A DNA stretch of 64,000 bases from CAWGAJ01 sp963820545. Lineage in GTDB: Bacteria; Planctomycetota; Planctomycetia; Pirellulales; Thermoguttaceae. The stretch is taken from the NCBI GenBank assembly GCA_963820545.1, contig CAWGAJ010000001.1:372001-436000 (forward strand), written 5' to 3'. Both the position numbers and the translations under genes were made by a program. How positions within the stretch are numbered: position 1 is the first letter of the stretch; each line of letters begins with the position of its first letter. Below the pieces are notes generated by a model. It was not told where the DNA came from. It saw nothing but the letters and a program-made list of their open reading frames with translations, and searched no databases. Below, in pieces: positions 36,724 to 46,853 of the stretch.

Positions 36724-37495
36724 ATGGGGATCGACTCGCTGCTCCGCAATCATCCGGTGTTCTTGAGTCTGCTCTGCGCCTGGCTGGCGGCAGGCGTGCT
36801 GGCGTTCCTGGCCTTGTTACGCGTCCCCGCTCCGTACGGACGGTTTTCGCGGTCTGGTTGGGGGCCGGGCATTCCTCCTCGAATGGGCTGGTTCGTGATG
36901 GAGTCGCCGGGCGTCTTCATCTTCGCCGCGATGTTTATCCCTTGTCTTCCCCAGACGCCGGTGTTGGCGCTCTTCGGCGTCCTCTGGATAGGGCACTATA
37001 TGTATCGGGGTATTCTCTATCCATTCCTGCTGCGCAGCACCACGGCCGTGAGCCTGTCCGTGGTGGTCGGCGCGATTGCCTTCCATTGTGCCAACGTTCC
37101 CCTGCAATGCTGGGAACTGTATCACTTGCAACCGGAACGTCCGCCGGCCTGGCTCTGGGATCCCCGCTTCCTGGTAGGGCTCGTCTTATTCGGCGGCGGT
37201 TTCATACTAGCCGTGACGTCGGACGCAACGCTTCGCCGTTTGCGCCAAACCGGAACAACGGTATGAGATTCCCCACGGCGGCGCCTTCGAGCTGGTTTCC
37301 TGTCCGAACTACCTGGGTGAGATTGTCGAGTGGACCGGCTGGGCGCTGATGACTTGGACCTGGTCGGGCCTGGTCTTCGCCCTTTGGGTGACCGCGAACT
37401 TGCTGCCCCGGGCCTTGGCACATCATCGCTGGTATCGGCAACAATTCTCCGAGTATCCTACCCGGCGAAAGGCCCTGATCCCCTACATTCTATAA
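36724..37495 (+). CDS. 3-oxo-5-alpha-steroid 4-dehydrogenase-like membrane protein (frame break near 37260)
   Basis: About 257 residues after joining two frames. The first frame gives several membrane helices (LFGVLWIGHYMYRGILYPFL) and ends LRQTGTTV at 37266. Shifting one base near 37260 continues as YEIPHGGAFELVSCPNYLGE, IVEWTGWALMTWTWSG and PRALAHHRWYRQQFSEYP, the conserved C-terminal half of SRD5A/DET2-type reductases, ending at 37495. These NADPH-dependent enzymes reduce the delta-4 double bond of steroids; bacterial members may act on other lipids. The bacterial substrate is unknown. Confidence 0.78.
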
Positions 37496-37509
37496 GCGAG
37501 GCAAACTGC

Positions 37510-38604
37510 TCACCGCGTCAGCCCGCATGTCAGGCCGAAACCTTCGAAGCCCAGGAAGGTGAGAGTCGGAAGCGCCTGCTTCCGTCCAAAGCTGACCTTC
37601 ATACGTGCCGCGGATAAAGAGTTGACCGCCCCCGGCGAACTGCCGGACCCACTGGGCGCCGATCTCCAATCCGCCACACCCAGCCACGTCATGGGCATCT
37701 GTCATCTCCACCGATGGTAGAACGGTAGTAGGAGGAGGAGGAAGAGGACTAACCTGACGGCTGAGGTCTTTCTTGCCGTACAACAACGCTCCGCGCCCGG
37801 CGCCCACGAATTCCAGCCCCCAGAATCCCATGGGCCGCCGCAGATCAACACCAACGCACGGACCGACTCCGTAGTACGTTCGCGACCAGGAGAGTTGCTG
37901 GGGGGGCGTGATGCCTCCGCTAGTTACCGAAGCCGACGAGTTTTGCACTACCGACGCATAACGCAGCCCCGCGCTGGCCTTTATGAGGAAGCTTCCCAGA
38001 CGCAAGTCTTGCGTTCCCTCCAAGTCCAGGGTCTGCACGTCCAGTCCGCTGGAAATCGCCAGGGTGTCGCCAGGCAATGCAGCGGTAATGTAAGCAGGAA
38101 AGATGACCGTCATCGCCTGCGCCGTGAACACCGTCGTCCCGTCCGCCACGTAGGTGCTTGGTTGGGTGGAGTGGTCGAATCGCCAGTAGCTAGCGCGTAC
38201 GCCCAGCCCGTCGCGCGGGAGTAGCCCAGCCAGACCCGCGGCGTGGCGTCGTAGGTGAAGTTGAAGCCCAGCAGGTCCGTTTGCCCGGTCAGTTGCGACG
38301 TCGAAGTCGCCTGGAAAGACTCTTTGTAATAAGGCTTGGCAAATACGATGGCGCCGCCGGCGTAAAATCCGCTGTCGTGGGAATATACGCACGGATCGGT
38401 AATGCACTCGCCGCAGGTCGCTTGGCTATCCAGGCGACTGCGTAAGGCGTCGATCTCCTGTTGCATTTGCGTTAGGCGCTGGTCAGTGGCATCGCCGGCA
38501 GGCGGGTAGGTCGTCGGCACAAAGGGCTGCTGTCCCAAGCTCGCCGCAACGGAAAACAAGACGCTGGTTGCCGCAAGTACATATAGGATCCGCATAGGTA
38601 ACAT
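37510..38604 (-). CDS. Outer-membrane beta-barrel protein, Lpg1974-like (two frame breaks)
   Basis: The ATG at 38604 follows GGAG. Signal peptide (LPMRILYVLAATSVLFSVAA), then a short coiled coil (DQRLTQMQQEIDALRSRLDS), then a barrel: SGFYAGGAIVFAKPYYKESF, TDLLGFNFTYDATPRVWLGY. The frame changes near 38206 to LGVRASYWRFDHSTQPS and again near 37575 to LPTLTFLGFEGFGLTCGLTR, ending in a terminal arginine after an aromatic-rich strand. Coiled coil plus barrel fits the Lpg1974/BBP7-type outer-membrane families of planctomycetes. Role unknown. Confidence 0.65.
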
Positions 38605-38870
38605 GGTGCGCTCCATTTGATGAATATATTGATACAAATAGACACACATTCCTTTAGGGGGGCCATTAGACACTTTCGGCTGAACAAGGCAGTACAGTTA
38701 ATTTTTTCGGAAAATTCCGCACAACCTTATTTCCCATTTTGGGCAAATTCTCAATATCCCCGTGAAATTGAGCTCTACACAAAGGGTGGTTTAGAAAGAA
38801 CTTCTAAGGGGCTCTAACAAACTCCTCTGTCTCCGAGATAGATTGGGCAAGAGATGATATTGGTTTATGT

Positions 38871-39380
38871 TCATTTACCTTCCCCTGTCCATTCTTTTTT
38901 TAATCCCTGGGTGGAAATTTTTCCCTCTTTTTTCAGTTGCTGATATGTTTGCGTAATGAGTTTCTCATTGTCGGTCAACTGAAATTTTAAAAGTATTTTC
39001 TTGTCTTTTATTTTCCACCTACCGATTGCCACCGAGTTTCCAACCGCTCTCATGGAACCTATTAATGTTTCAGTGTCACTGGTACCGCCGCTACCCGCAC
39101 CCGAAGCACGAATACAATATATGCAAAGAAATTTTGCATCCATACCTATTATTATTTCTTTTATTTTGTCGGGATTATCCCCGCACTTTAGAATCACTCC
39201 AGGTTGTTCCGGAACGAGCACCAAGTCTTTGAGGGTGCCGAATTTGTAAGCGATTTCCCGGGGCTTCGTCGCCCGGAGTTTCGCAATAATATCATTGAGT
39301 GCATCTCCCGCTGCTTTTGACAGACAAATGCCGCAGACCAAGAGCAGACACGCAATGACAACCGCTAATGTCTTTTTCAT
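38871..39380 (-). CDS. Exported protein of unknown function
   Basis: A 169-residue protein with a signal peptide (MKKTLAVVIACLLLVCGICL). The mature part has an IAKLRATKPREIAYKFGTLK lead, a Gly/Ser/Thr loop with nearby cysteines (LCIYCIRASGAGSGG), and a Lys-rich C-terminus with KISTQGLKKEW. No family recognised. Lower G+C than the carbohydrate cluster; part of an AT-richer block. Confidence 0.55.
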   Translation of the reverse strand: MKKTLAVVIACLLLVCGICLSKAAGDALNDIIAKLRATKPREIAYKFGTLKDLVLVPEQPGVILKCGDNPDKIKEIIIGMDAKFLCIYCIRASGAGSGGTSDTETLIGSMRAVGNSVAIGRWKIKDKKILLKFQLTDNEKLITQTYQQLKKEGKISTQGLKKEWTGEGK

Positions 39381-39538
39381 GGCAGTTTTACCTTTTTTGA
39401 GTCAAAATTTGCCTGTTTGTACTGGCGAAAAACAAAACCCTGGAAAACAAAAGTCTTTTATGCCTTTTAAACGCATGCCGCTACAGAATGTTTCGCAGAA
39501 TTTCCACAATTATTGTCAAAAAAGAGCAATAATCGAGC

Positions 39539-41169
39539 TTAAAAAGACCATTTATTTTTATCTTTTTTATAATTGCCCGCTTTGATGACATTGGTTTCCT
39601 TTGCCACCACATAATCCGTCGGGCCGTGAAATACGGAATTTATTTTGACAACGTCCTTTGCTTGTTGCGCCGTATAAATCAAGATCCCGCGCTGGGGATT
39701 TTGCGGATTGAGCAAGGCGGAAATAAAGCGTAAATCCGTCCCGTCATAGACGTTATCCGCCACGACCCGCTTCGCCTCGATTTTGAAAGGGAATTTAGCC
39801 GCATTTTTTTTGAGCCAGAGATTGCCGTTGATCGTGCCGAAAATGATTAATGAATTATCCGCCAAATCCCGCTTGATTGCCTCCGCGTCCGTAATGATCG
39901 GCGTCTGGGGCAAAAACATCTGCTGATATTGACGGACAAATTCATGAATGTTATTTTTGATTTCAGGATCCTTTTCGTTTGTGGGAATGATGAGAATAAT
40001 CGATTTGGGGTTTAGGCGTTATTACGTCATTAATAGTTCCTTCATAAGGAATAAAATAAAAATCTTTTCCCAAGTCTTGCCTGGACAAGTCCTCGAATAC
40101 CTTGATCAGCTCCGGATAGAACTCCTCGAATGTTGTGTATTTATCTCTGTTGTTTTCATATTTTTTTAAGCTTTCACACAACGCGGGAACGTAAAAACAT
40201 CCGGCTTTTCTTGCCTCTTGCAGCGAACTGTCTCCGCTTTCTTTACTCACTTTTAAATAGGAGTACCGCGTTGCTGAGCGCTCGGACAATATGCTCATTG
40301 ACGCATATTTCCCAGGTAGGATATGCGTGCCTTCTCATTTGGCCTGAAATCGGCTCGAATAGTTTAGCGTATTTATCAATCTCCGTTTTGTATTTCGAGG
40401 TGAGGGGATTGACATAGGAGTGGCAAAACTCATGTACGATGGTTCCCAACACCCACGGATCGAATACCGGCAGGCCCTGCTCGTCAGTCTTCCATACGCC
40501 GATGATACTGTATAGTTCTTCCCTGCCATCCACGGCGCGGCAGCGTGCGCCGTAACAGTTACCCCCGTTGAGCATGGCCAGGGCCAGGGTGAAACTTGCT
40601 CCCGGGCGGGATCCAAAGTATTCGTCGAACCACTCCGGGTGTGCGTTTTTGTCCAAAAACTCCTCCATCCGCGCTTGAGTCGTTTCATAGAGCGAACGGT
40701 GGTCGTTAAAAAAATCATTAAAGCGCGTATCTTCCACAAACTGTCGGGCCGCGGCGAGAAATTCTCGAGCGCCTTCCGCCGACCAGCGGGCGTCCAGATT
40801 TTCCGGCCGCGGATCGAACGGCACCCGCTCATCGCATTTCTCCGTGTCCGTCAGGTGAACGGCCATGCTCATGCAAGCGTCATACGACACGCCGTGCTCT
40901 TTGCGCAGCTTTTGAGCCAGTTTTACGGCCGGATGCGTGCGGAACTCGCCGAAGTGCTTTTCCACGTCCTGGGTATACGAAGCGACCTTGCCCTGGCAGT
41001 ATTCCGGATTGCCCGCCAGGCGAAAAATAATGCTCATCAATTCCACGCGGGGATCGACCACGACGCAAAGCGGCGACTGGCCGGCTGTCGCCTCGGCCGA
41101 CTCCGCTGATGCCGCAACATTGTATTGAGACAATATCAGAACAAACACAAATGGAATGAACTTTTTCAC
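39539..41169 (-). CDS. Exported DUF4932-like protein with metallopeptidase motif (two frame breaks)
   Basis: Signal peptide MKKFIPFVFVLILSQYNVAA. The body includes LELMSIIFRLAGNPEY-type N-terminal sequence and the zinc-peptidase-like motif IVHEFCHSYVNP, with a possible third ligand in the following helix (NEHIVRAL). One-base shifts near 40272 (RALS to TRYSYLKVSKESGD) and near 40005, at a C4 run, to IILIIPTNEKDPEIKNN complete the chain to FHGPTDYVVAKETNVIK at 39539. The reconstructed protein is about 540 residues. DUF4932 proteins carry an HExxH-type motif; the reaction is unknown. Confidence 0.68.
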
Positions 41170-41205
41170 GGCTTTACTCCTGTTTTTGTATGGTATTAAG
41201 GAATT

Positions 41206-41280
41206 AAAAGGTTTCAGGAACCGTTTTTTTTATTGAGCTTTGTTGAGCCAGGGTTAATAACGGTTCCTGACACCTTTTTT
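41206..41280. repeat. Hairpin element, copy A
   Basis: Inverted repeat AAGGTTTCAGGAACCGTT (41208-41225) against AACGGTTCCTGACACCTT (41259-41276), loop about 33 bases (TTTTTATTGAG...TTGTTGAGCC). The same element, with the same loop and orientation, recurs at 46854-46924. Looks like an extragenic palindrome or a small non-autonomous element. Confidence 0.7.
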
Positions 41281-41352
41281 CACCCCTTTTTTCACCTTTT
41301 TTGGCCAATATATGGTTCCTTATATTGATTAACTATCTTAATCACTCCATTC

Positions 41353-42309
41353 CTATGAATTCTGCAGATCCACGAAACCGCTTCTCTTTAACATCTTAAA
41401 CATTTGGGTTTCGTTATTTGTGGGAGTGGGACTTTTCGCCCATACTTTAAATAACCAGTCCAAATAATGCTTATGTCCTTCATTTTTCCAGTTCTCATTC
41501 AGAGCCAAATGAAGTTGATCATCATCGTATTTGCGCGTGATTTCATCCAGTTCCTCATTGGTTAACTTATGGTACTTCTCGTAATGGATGACTCCCGCGC
41601 CGTCTAGCCGTCCTTTCTGGTGGTCCGGTTCTTTAGTCGGGTATCCCAAAACCAGTGCGATCAAAGGAAAGCAGCGCGTCCGGGGCAAATCGAGTATTTT
41701 CCATATTCTTTCCATATCTCCCCGATGAATCCCATTTGTAAGCAGATAATCAATACCCAAGGATTTGGCGGCAATCGCGGCCGTTTGGGCTGCTATTGCC
41801 GCATTAATGCTTGCAGTGACAAAGCTCCCTATATTGTCTGTGTAATATAAGTATCCGAGGTGCTCGGCGCTGGCGTTCATCCGGGTATGATCAACGCAAT
41901 ACAGCAACATGCAACTTCCCTGATAAGTGCACACGTCTTTCATCTTTTGTCGATCTTTCACCACGATAATTGAATAGCTTTGCATGTTGGAGGCGTTGGC
42001 CGCGCGGATGCTGGATTGAAGAATAGCTTCGATCGTAGCATCGGGGATTTCTTTATCTGAAATAAAATTGCCGTGGATTGTTCTCAGGCTGCGGATTGTC
42101 CGGATGGTGTCGTTTGGCGGCGGCGCCAGTTTATCCGGCAGGTTGGCCGGCTTTTCCGCCGCAGGCAATTGCCGAAGTCCAGATTTCAACAGAAATAAAC
42201 CGCCCCCGAGCAGTGCGCTCGTTTTCAAAAATATCCGCCGATGAAGGGAACGTTTCATCGAGGCGATTTCGGCCGAATCCTCAACAATGTTTGCAGTCGT
42301 GTGTGACAT
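41353..42309 (-). CDS. Exported nitroreductase-family protein
   Basis: A 318-residue FMN-type nitroreductase, ATG at 42309 after AAAGGAG. The N-terminus has a twin-arginine signal (HRRIFLKTSALLGGGLFLL). The catalytic domain shows SLRTIHGNFISDKEIPDATI, IRAANASNMQSYSIIVVKDR, and ALVLGYPTKEP near the C-terminal half, the usual FMN-binding positions. Exported nitroreductases are uncommon; substrate unknown. It lies just downstream (in transcription direction) of the TIGR03435-type array. Confidence 0.82.
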   Translation of the reverse strand: MSHTTANIVEDSAEIASMKRSLHRRIFLKTSALLGGGLFLLKSGLRQLPAAEKPANLPDKLAPPPNDTIRTIRSLRTIHGNFISDKEIPDATIEAILQSSIRAANASNMQSYSIIVVKDRQKMKDVCTYQGSCMLLYCVDHTRMNASAEHLGYLYYTDNIGSFVTASINAAIAAQTAAIAAKSLGIDYLLTNGIHRGDMERIWKILDLPRTRCFPLIALVLGYPTKEPDHQKGRLDGAGVIHYEKYHKLTNEELDEITRKYDDDQLHLALNENWKNEGHKHYLDWLFKVWAKSPTPTNNETQMFKMLKRSGFVDLQNS

Positions 42310-42324
42310 GCTTTTAATCTCCTT

Positions 42325-42405
42325 TTATTTGTTTTTTTCCGCTTTTGTATCCAGCAGTACGCCTGTGCCAGCGACGATTGCGGTTTTCGTTTTTGTCCAT
42401 GCCAT
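42325..42405 (-). pseudogene. Truncated fourth copy of the TIGR03435-type gene (N-terminal fragment)
   Basis: Starts MAWTKTKTAIVAGTGVLL, nearly identical to the N-termini of the three full copies upstream, then stops after 26 codons with unrelated sequence (DTKAEKNK). It sits 28 bases after the stop of copy 1, the spacing seen between copies 3 and 2. Truncation, not just a frame break, explains it, because the downstream body of the gene is absent. Confidence 0.7.
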
Positions 42406-42432
42406 TGCTTTCAATGCTCTCTTGACGAATAT

Positions 42433-43182
42433 TTAATTTGCGTTTTCCACTACGAGCATGTCGATCTCTTCGCGGCTGGGCACAAGTTCCAAACCAAGTT
42501 CCTCCAAAATTACTTTCTTCAAGGCATCGGTATTACGGTGTTCCCAATCCCCTGCGCCCCATCTGATACTGATATCAAATCGGCCAGCAAGGCCGGTTCG
42601 ATCAACGACTGGAATCTCGAAATAGTTTTCGAGGAATCCGGCGAGGTTGGAAAGAGGCACATTGGTGTCAAGATAAAAACCTGCTCCATTGTTATTATTG
42701 ACAGGAGAGTTGTTCGTGCTTGATCTTAATCCTCGGACGTTCCTGTTTTTCACGGTGAGAAGCAAGACATCGGTTTTCCGCTTTTCGGTTTTTGCCGTCA
42801 AATTGAATTGCCTTTCGATTTCCCGCCGCAAAGCCGCCCTGTTGTCCTCGGGCAGGTTGGCGATGAAGTCATAACGATCCTCGGGCATTTTAATCCCGAA
42901 AACCGTGCGATACTTGCTGGCGTCATAGGCTTGGGCAAACAGATTATTGAGTGATCGTGCCATGCCCAGCATCTTGCCATTATATATCTGGGTCCAGTCT
43001 GCGCTTGGGGAAAATATGGTGGGGACGATTTTGACCTGAGGCGACACTTGATCCAATATCCTGCCTGCGGCTTTGTAATCTTGGACTTGCCAGGGATAAG
43101 GCCGGCGTTCATAGATGATTATTGCAGCCACCAGCACACCCGCACCGACGACGATTGCGGTTTTCGCTTTTGGACCTGCCAT
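42433..43182 (-). CDS. TIGR03435-type protein, copy 1
   Basis: About 249 residues; ATG GCA GGT at 43182 matches the other copies better than upstream TTG/ATG starts. N-terminal membrane anchor (AIVVGAGVLVAAIIIYERRP), then KMLGMARSLNNLFAQAYD, DRYDFIANLPEDNRAALRRE, IERQFNLTAKTEKRKTDVLL, and a C-terminal VVDRTGLAGRFDISIRW and LGLELVPSREEIDMLVVENA. This is the pattern of the TIGR03435 family, expanded in Acidobacteria and some planctomycetes, of unknown function. First after the gamma-glutamyltransferase in transcription order. Confidence 0.8.
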   Translation of the reverse strand: MAGPKAKTAIVVGAGVLVAAIIIYERRPYPWQVQDYKAAGRILDQVSPQVKIVPTIFSPSADWTQIYNGKMLGMARSLNNLFAQAYDASKYRTVFGIKMPEDRYDFIANLPEDNRAALRREIERQFNLTAKTEKRKTDVLLLTVKNRNVRGLRSSTNNSPVNNNNGAGFYLDTNVPLSNLAGFLENYFEIPVVDRTGLAGRFDISIRWGAGDWEHRNTDALKKVILEELGLELVPSREEIDMLVVENAN

Positions 43183-43240
43183 AAACATCAATGCTTTCTT
43201 GTGAAGATTTCGTTTAGGTCATCACTACAACTGCTTTTAA

Positions 43241-44932
43241 TTAATAGCCAATCGCGATTCCATCTAAGCTTCTTGGGTCAGCCGCTCCGTAGAATAGATT
43301 CTTCACGCTATCGACCTCGATGCACATCGTATTACAGATTCTCCAGTCAATGATTTCAACTTTGTGTCCCATCTTCTCCAGTAAATCTTTTGTGTCTCTT
43401 GTAACTCCATCCTTCTCAATGGATATCTGATCAGACAACCATTGACCAGAAACCCTTTTTGCAGATACTGCCTCGGCGAGATTAAGGTCAAAATCTATTA
43501 GGTTAATTAGTATCTGTACCATCGTAGACGGAATTGCCGGACCACCGGGCGCGCCAAGGACGTACTTCAATTTACCATCTTTCAGAATTATCGTCGGCGA
43601 CATGCTTGAACGCGGTCGTTTTCCCGGCTCAATTCTGTCAGGCCTTCTTGTATTGTTGTTTTTCGGTTGCATATCGAATGACTGCATTTCGTTGCTGAGA
43701 AAAAAACCGGCGCCCTCAACTATCCCGTAAGAACCGAAATCACCGTCCAATGTGTACGTTAACGATACAGCATTCCCATTTGAATCGATTACCGAGAAAT
43801 GTGTCGTTTCTTTTTTCTCATTGTCAGTTGGATCGTTTTCCGGTTTTTTTATAAATATATCATTGGCTAGATCCTTCACTATTTGATTTGCATATTCCTT
43901 GGAGATCAAACGTTCAACCGGTATGTCTTTGACAAAGGCGGGATCGCTGATATATTCCTCTCTGTCCTTATAAGACCATCTAAAAGCTTTTGAGAGCAAG
44001 TGCAGATATTCTGCGGAGTTATGTCCTAATTGTTTCAGATTGTATTTTTCCAAAACGTTTAATGCCTCAATGATAATAATCCCGCCACTACTCGGAGGCC
44101 CCATGGAATAGATGTCATATCCCCTGTAATTACCGTGAACGGGTTTCCGCTCAATAGCCTGATAATTCAGCAAATCCTGTTTGGTAATGAGTCCGTTATT
44201 TTCCTTTACATATTTCAAAATCAATTCCGCCGTCTCTCCATTGTAAAATTCATCTGCACCTCCTTTTTGAATTCTCTCGAGCGTTTTTGCAAGGTCCGGT
44301 TGCTTGAGTATGTGTCCTAACTCGTATGTGGAGCCATTCTCTTTTAGAAATACTTTCCTGGAGGAAGGATATTGCAGGAGGTACTTCTTCTCATTGATGA
44401 TTTCTTTGGACAGTTTTTGGTGAAGAGGAAATCCGTCTTTGGAAAGTTTTATCGCGGGGGCGATCAAGTCCGCCCATGGTAAAGAACCAAACTTTTTATG
44501 CGCCAGCTCGAGTCCGGCAATAGTACCGGGCACCGGCGCGGCTTTTATGGTGTTGAACAATGAATAATCTATTTTCTTTCCGTCTTTTCCAAGGTATGAA
44601 CCTTCTGAGGCGGACAGAGGCGCGGTTATGCGAAAATCAATTGTGGTAACGTTTCCATTCGGTTGATAATAAGCCAGGAATCCTCCTCCGCCGATATTTC
44701 CACAAGAGGGATAAGTTACGGACAAGGCAAAAGCCGTGGCAATAGCGGCATCCATTGCGTTCCCCCCGTTCTGAAGCACTTCGATTCCCACTTTTGCCGC
44801 GATTGGTTCCGTGCATACAACCATTCCATGTGCCGCGGAAACAGGCTCATAGACTTGTCCTTTAGCCTGACAACAGGCAACAATCAGACTGATTGACGAG
44901 ATTAAAACTGCGGATGAACTTGAACATGCCAT
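43241..44932 (-). CDS. ggt: Gamma-glutamyltransferase (glutathione hydrolase)
   Basis: A 563-residue exported Ntn-hydrolase precursor. It cleaves the gamma-glutamyl bond of glutathione and transfers the glutamyl group. Signal or lipoprotein-like N-terminus (LISSISLIVACCQAKGQVYE). Typical segments: AAHGMVVCTEPIAAKVGIEV, NGGNAMDAAIATAFALSVTY, GNIGGGGFLAYYQ. Autocleavage occurs before the catalytic Thr in KKETTHFSVIDSNGNAVSLT; the small subunit then carries RPRSSMSPTIILKDGKL and GAPGGPAIPSTMVQ. G+C is clearly lower than in neighbouring enzymes. It lies between copies 1 and 2 of the TIGR03435-type genes on the same strand. Confidence 0.93.
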   Translation of the reverse strand: MACSSSSAVLISSISLIVACCQAKGQVYEPVSAAHGMVVCTEPIAAKVGIEVLQNGGNAMDAAIATAFALSVTYPSCGNIGGGGFLAYYQPNGNVTTIDFRITAPLSASEGSYLGKDGKKIDYSLFNTIKAAPVPGTIAGLELAHKKFGSLPWADLIAPAIKLSKDGFPLHQKLSKEIINEKKYLLQYPSSRKVFLKENGSTYELGHILKQPDLAKTLERIQKGGADEFYNGETAELILKYVKENNGLITKQDLLNYQAIERKPVHGNYRGYDIYSMGPPSSGGIIIIEALNVLEKYNLKQLGHNSAEYLHLLSKAFRWSYKDREEYISDPAFVKDIPVERLISKEYANQIVKDLANDIFIKKPENDPTDNEKKETTHFSVIDSNGNAVSLTYTLDGDFGSYGIVEGAGFFLSNEMQSFDMQPKNNNTRRPDRIEPGKRPRSSMSPTIILKDGKLKYVLGAPGGPAIPSTMVQILINLIDFDLNLAEAVSAKRVSGQWLSDQISIEKDGVTRDTKDLLEKMGHKVEIIDWRICNTMCIEVDSVKNLFYGAADPRSLDGIAIGY

Positions 44933-45041
44933 AACACTGATCCTTTCAATATGTGTTTACACTTGATATTCTTATTTGGTTGTCATAGATTGTGGACGGA
45001 TAACATATTTCTTTCTCAATAATAGGACTTAGCGCCTTTTT

Positions 45042-45806
45042 CTAATGTGCGTTTTCCACCACGAGCATTTCGATCTCCTCGCGGCCGAGAACAAGTTCCA
45101 AACCAAGTTCCTCCAGAAGAACTTTCTTCAAGGCGTCGGGATTACGGTGTTCCCAATCCCGTGCCTGCCATCTGATGCTGATATCAAATCGGCCGACAAG
45201 GCCCGTTCGATCAATGACTGGAATCTCGAAATAGTATTCGAGGAATCCGGCAAGGTAGCGAAGAAGCACATTGGTGCCACGATAATAACCTGCTCCATTG
45301 TTAACATTGGTGCCAGAAGAATTGTTTGCGCTTGGTCTTAATCCCTGGGCGTTTCGGTTTTTTACAGTCAGCAGCAAGACATCGGTTTTCCGCTTTTCGG
45401 TTTTTGCCGTCAAATTGAATTGCCTTTCGATTTCCCGCCGCAAAGCTTCCTGGTTGCCCTCCGACAGGTTGGCGATGAAGTCATAACGATCCTCCGACGG
45501 TTTGGTCGCAAAAACCGTTCGATACTTGCTGGCGTCATAGGCAGCGGACAACAGAGTATTAATTGATTGTCCCATTCCCAGCATTTTGCCATTGCGCCCT
45601 GAATATCCATCGCTCGGGGGAAATATAGTGGGAACAATTTTGACCTGCGGCGACACCTGGTCCAATATATCGCCATCGGCATAGCCCCATTCATTTTTGA
45701 CTTGCCAGGGATAAGGCCGGCGTGCATAAATCACCATAATAGTTATTGCAGCCAGCAGTAGACCCGCGCCGACGACGATTGCGGTTTTTGTTTTTGTCCA
45801 TGCCAT
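45042..45806 (-). CDS. TIGR03435-type protein, copy 2
   Basis: Intact; ATG GCA TGG at 45806 after a GGGGAG site. Membrane anchor (AIVVGAGLLLAAITIMVIYA), KMLGMGQSINTLLSAAYDAS, DRYDFIANLSEGNQEALRRE, IPVIDRTGLVGRFDISIRWQ and LGLELVLGREEIEMLVVENA. Long stretches are identical in DNA to copies 1 and 3 (for example around 45374-45446), implying recent duplication. Confidence 0.8.
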   Translation of the reverse strand: MAWTKTKTAIVVGAGLLLAAITIMVIYARRPYPWQVKNEWGYADGDILDQVSPQVKIVPTIFPPSDGYSGRNGKMLGMGQSINTLLSAAYDASKYRTVFATKPSEDRYDFIANLSEGNQEALRREIERQFNLTAKTEKRKTDVLLLTVKNRNAQGLRPSANNSSGTNVNNGAGYYRGTNVLLRYLAGFLEYYFEIPVIDRTGLVGRFDISIRWQARDWEHRNPDALKKVLLEELGLELVLGREEIEMLVVENAH

Positions 45807-45833
45807 TAGTTTCAATGCTCCCCTGACGTATGT

Positions 45834-46591
45834 TTAATGTGCTTTTTCCACCACGAGCATTTCGATCTCCACGCGGCCGGGAACAAGTTCCAAACCAAGT
45901 TTATCCAAAAGGACTTTCTTTAAGGCCTCGAGATTACGGTGTTCCCAATCCCCTGCGCCCATCTGAGATTAATATCAAATCGGCCCTCAAGGCCCGTTCG
46001 ATCCACGACTGGAATCTCAAAATAGCGTTCGAGGAACCAGTTGAGGTGGGAAAGAAGCACATTGGCGCCACGATAATAACCTGGTCCCGAATTAACACTG
46101 GTGCCAAAAGAATTGTTCGCGCTTGGTCTTAATCCCTGGGGGTTGCGGTTTTTTACAGTGAGCAGCAAGACATCGGTTTTCCGCTTTTCGGTTTTTGTCG
46201 TCAAATTGAATTGCCTTTCGATTTCCCGCCGCAAAGCTTCCTCATTGCCCTCCGACAGGTTGGCGATGAAGTCATAATGACCCTCCGGTGGTTTGGTCGC
46301 GAAAACCGTTCGACACTTGGTGATCTTATAGGCGGCGCGCAACAGAGTATAAATTGGTTGTCCCGTTCCCAGCATCTTGCCGTTGATCCCTGTATATCCT
46401 TGACCTTCGTTTGGGGAAAATATCGTGGGGACAATTTTGACCTGGGGCGGCACTTGATCCAGTATCCTGCCATCGGTATTTTGGACTTGCCAGGGATAAG
46501 GCCGGCGTGCATAAATCGCTATGATGGCTATTGCAGCCAGCAGTAGACCCGCGCCGACGACGATTGCGGTTTTCGTTTTTGTCAATGCCAT
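45834..46591 (-). CDS. TIGR03435-type protein, copy 3 (one frame break)
   Basis: ATG at 46591. Same layout as copies 1 and 2: AIVVGAGLLLAAIAIIAIYA anchor, KMLGTGQPIYTLLRAAYKIT, GHYDFIANLSEGNEEALRRE, IPVVDRTGLEGRFDINLRW. The frame then fails at a C3 run (45957-45959) where the homologous copy 1 has C4. Restoring one C gives EALKKVLLDKLGLELVPG and IEMLVVEKAH ending at 45834. This is direct evidence that the break is a single-base indel. Confidence 0.78.
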
Positions 46592-46853
46592 TAGTTTCTA
46601 TGCTCCCTTGATGAGGCTTAAGTATAGGCCGTCACGCTTGTCTCTTTGATGGCTGTTGCCGTAACAGATACGCCACTGGTTAGAGATATATATGGTAATT
46701 CGCCGGTAAGTTGAGAATCTTGATTATAAAATTGAAAGAAATTTAATCTCCTGCTTAGATCGTGTCCTGAAATTGTCCACTCTCCGGGCACCGCGCAGCG
46801 GTCGGTGTAAAAGGGAAGGGTAAAAGGTGTCATGGGTAAAAGGTGCATGGGTA
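46592..46853. other. Intergenic region with degenerate GGTAAAAGGTG repeats
   Basis: No gene. The right part (46828-46860) holds repeats of GGTAAAAGGTG(T)CATGG leading into the hairpin element that follows. Confidence 0.4.
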
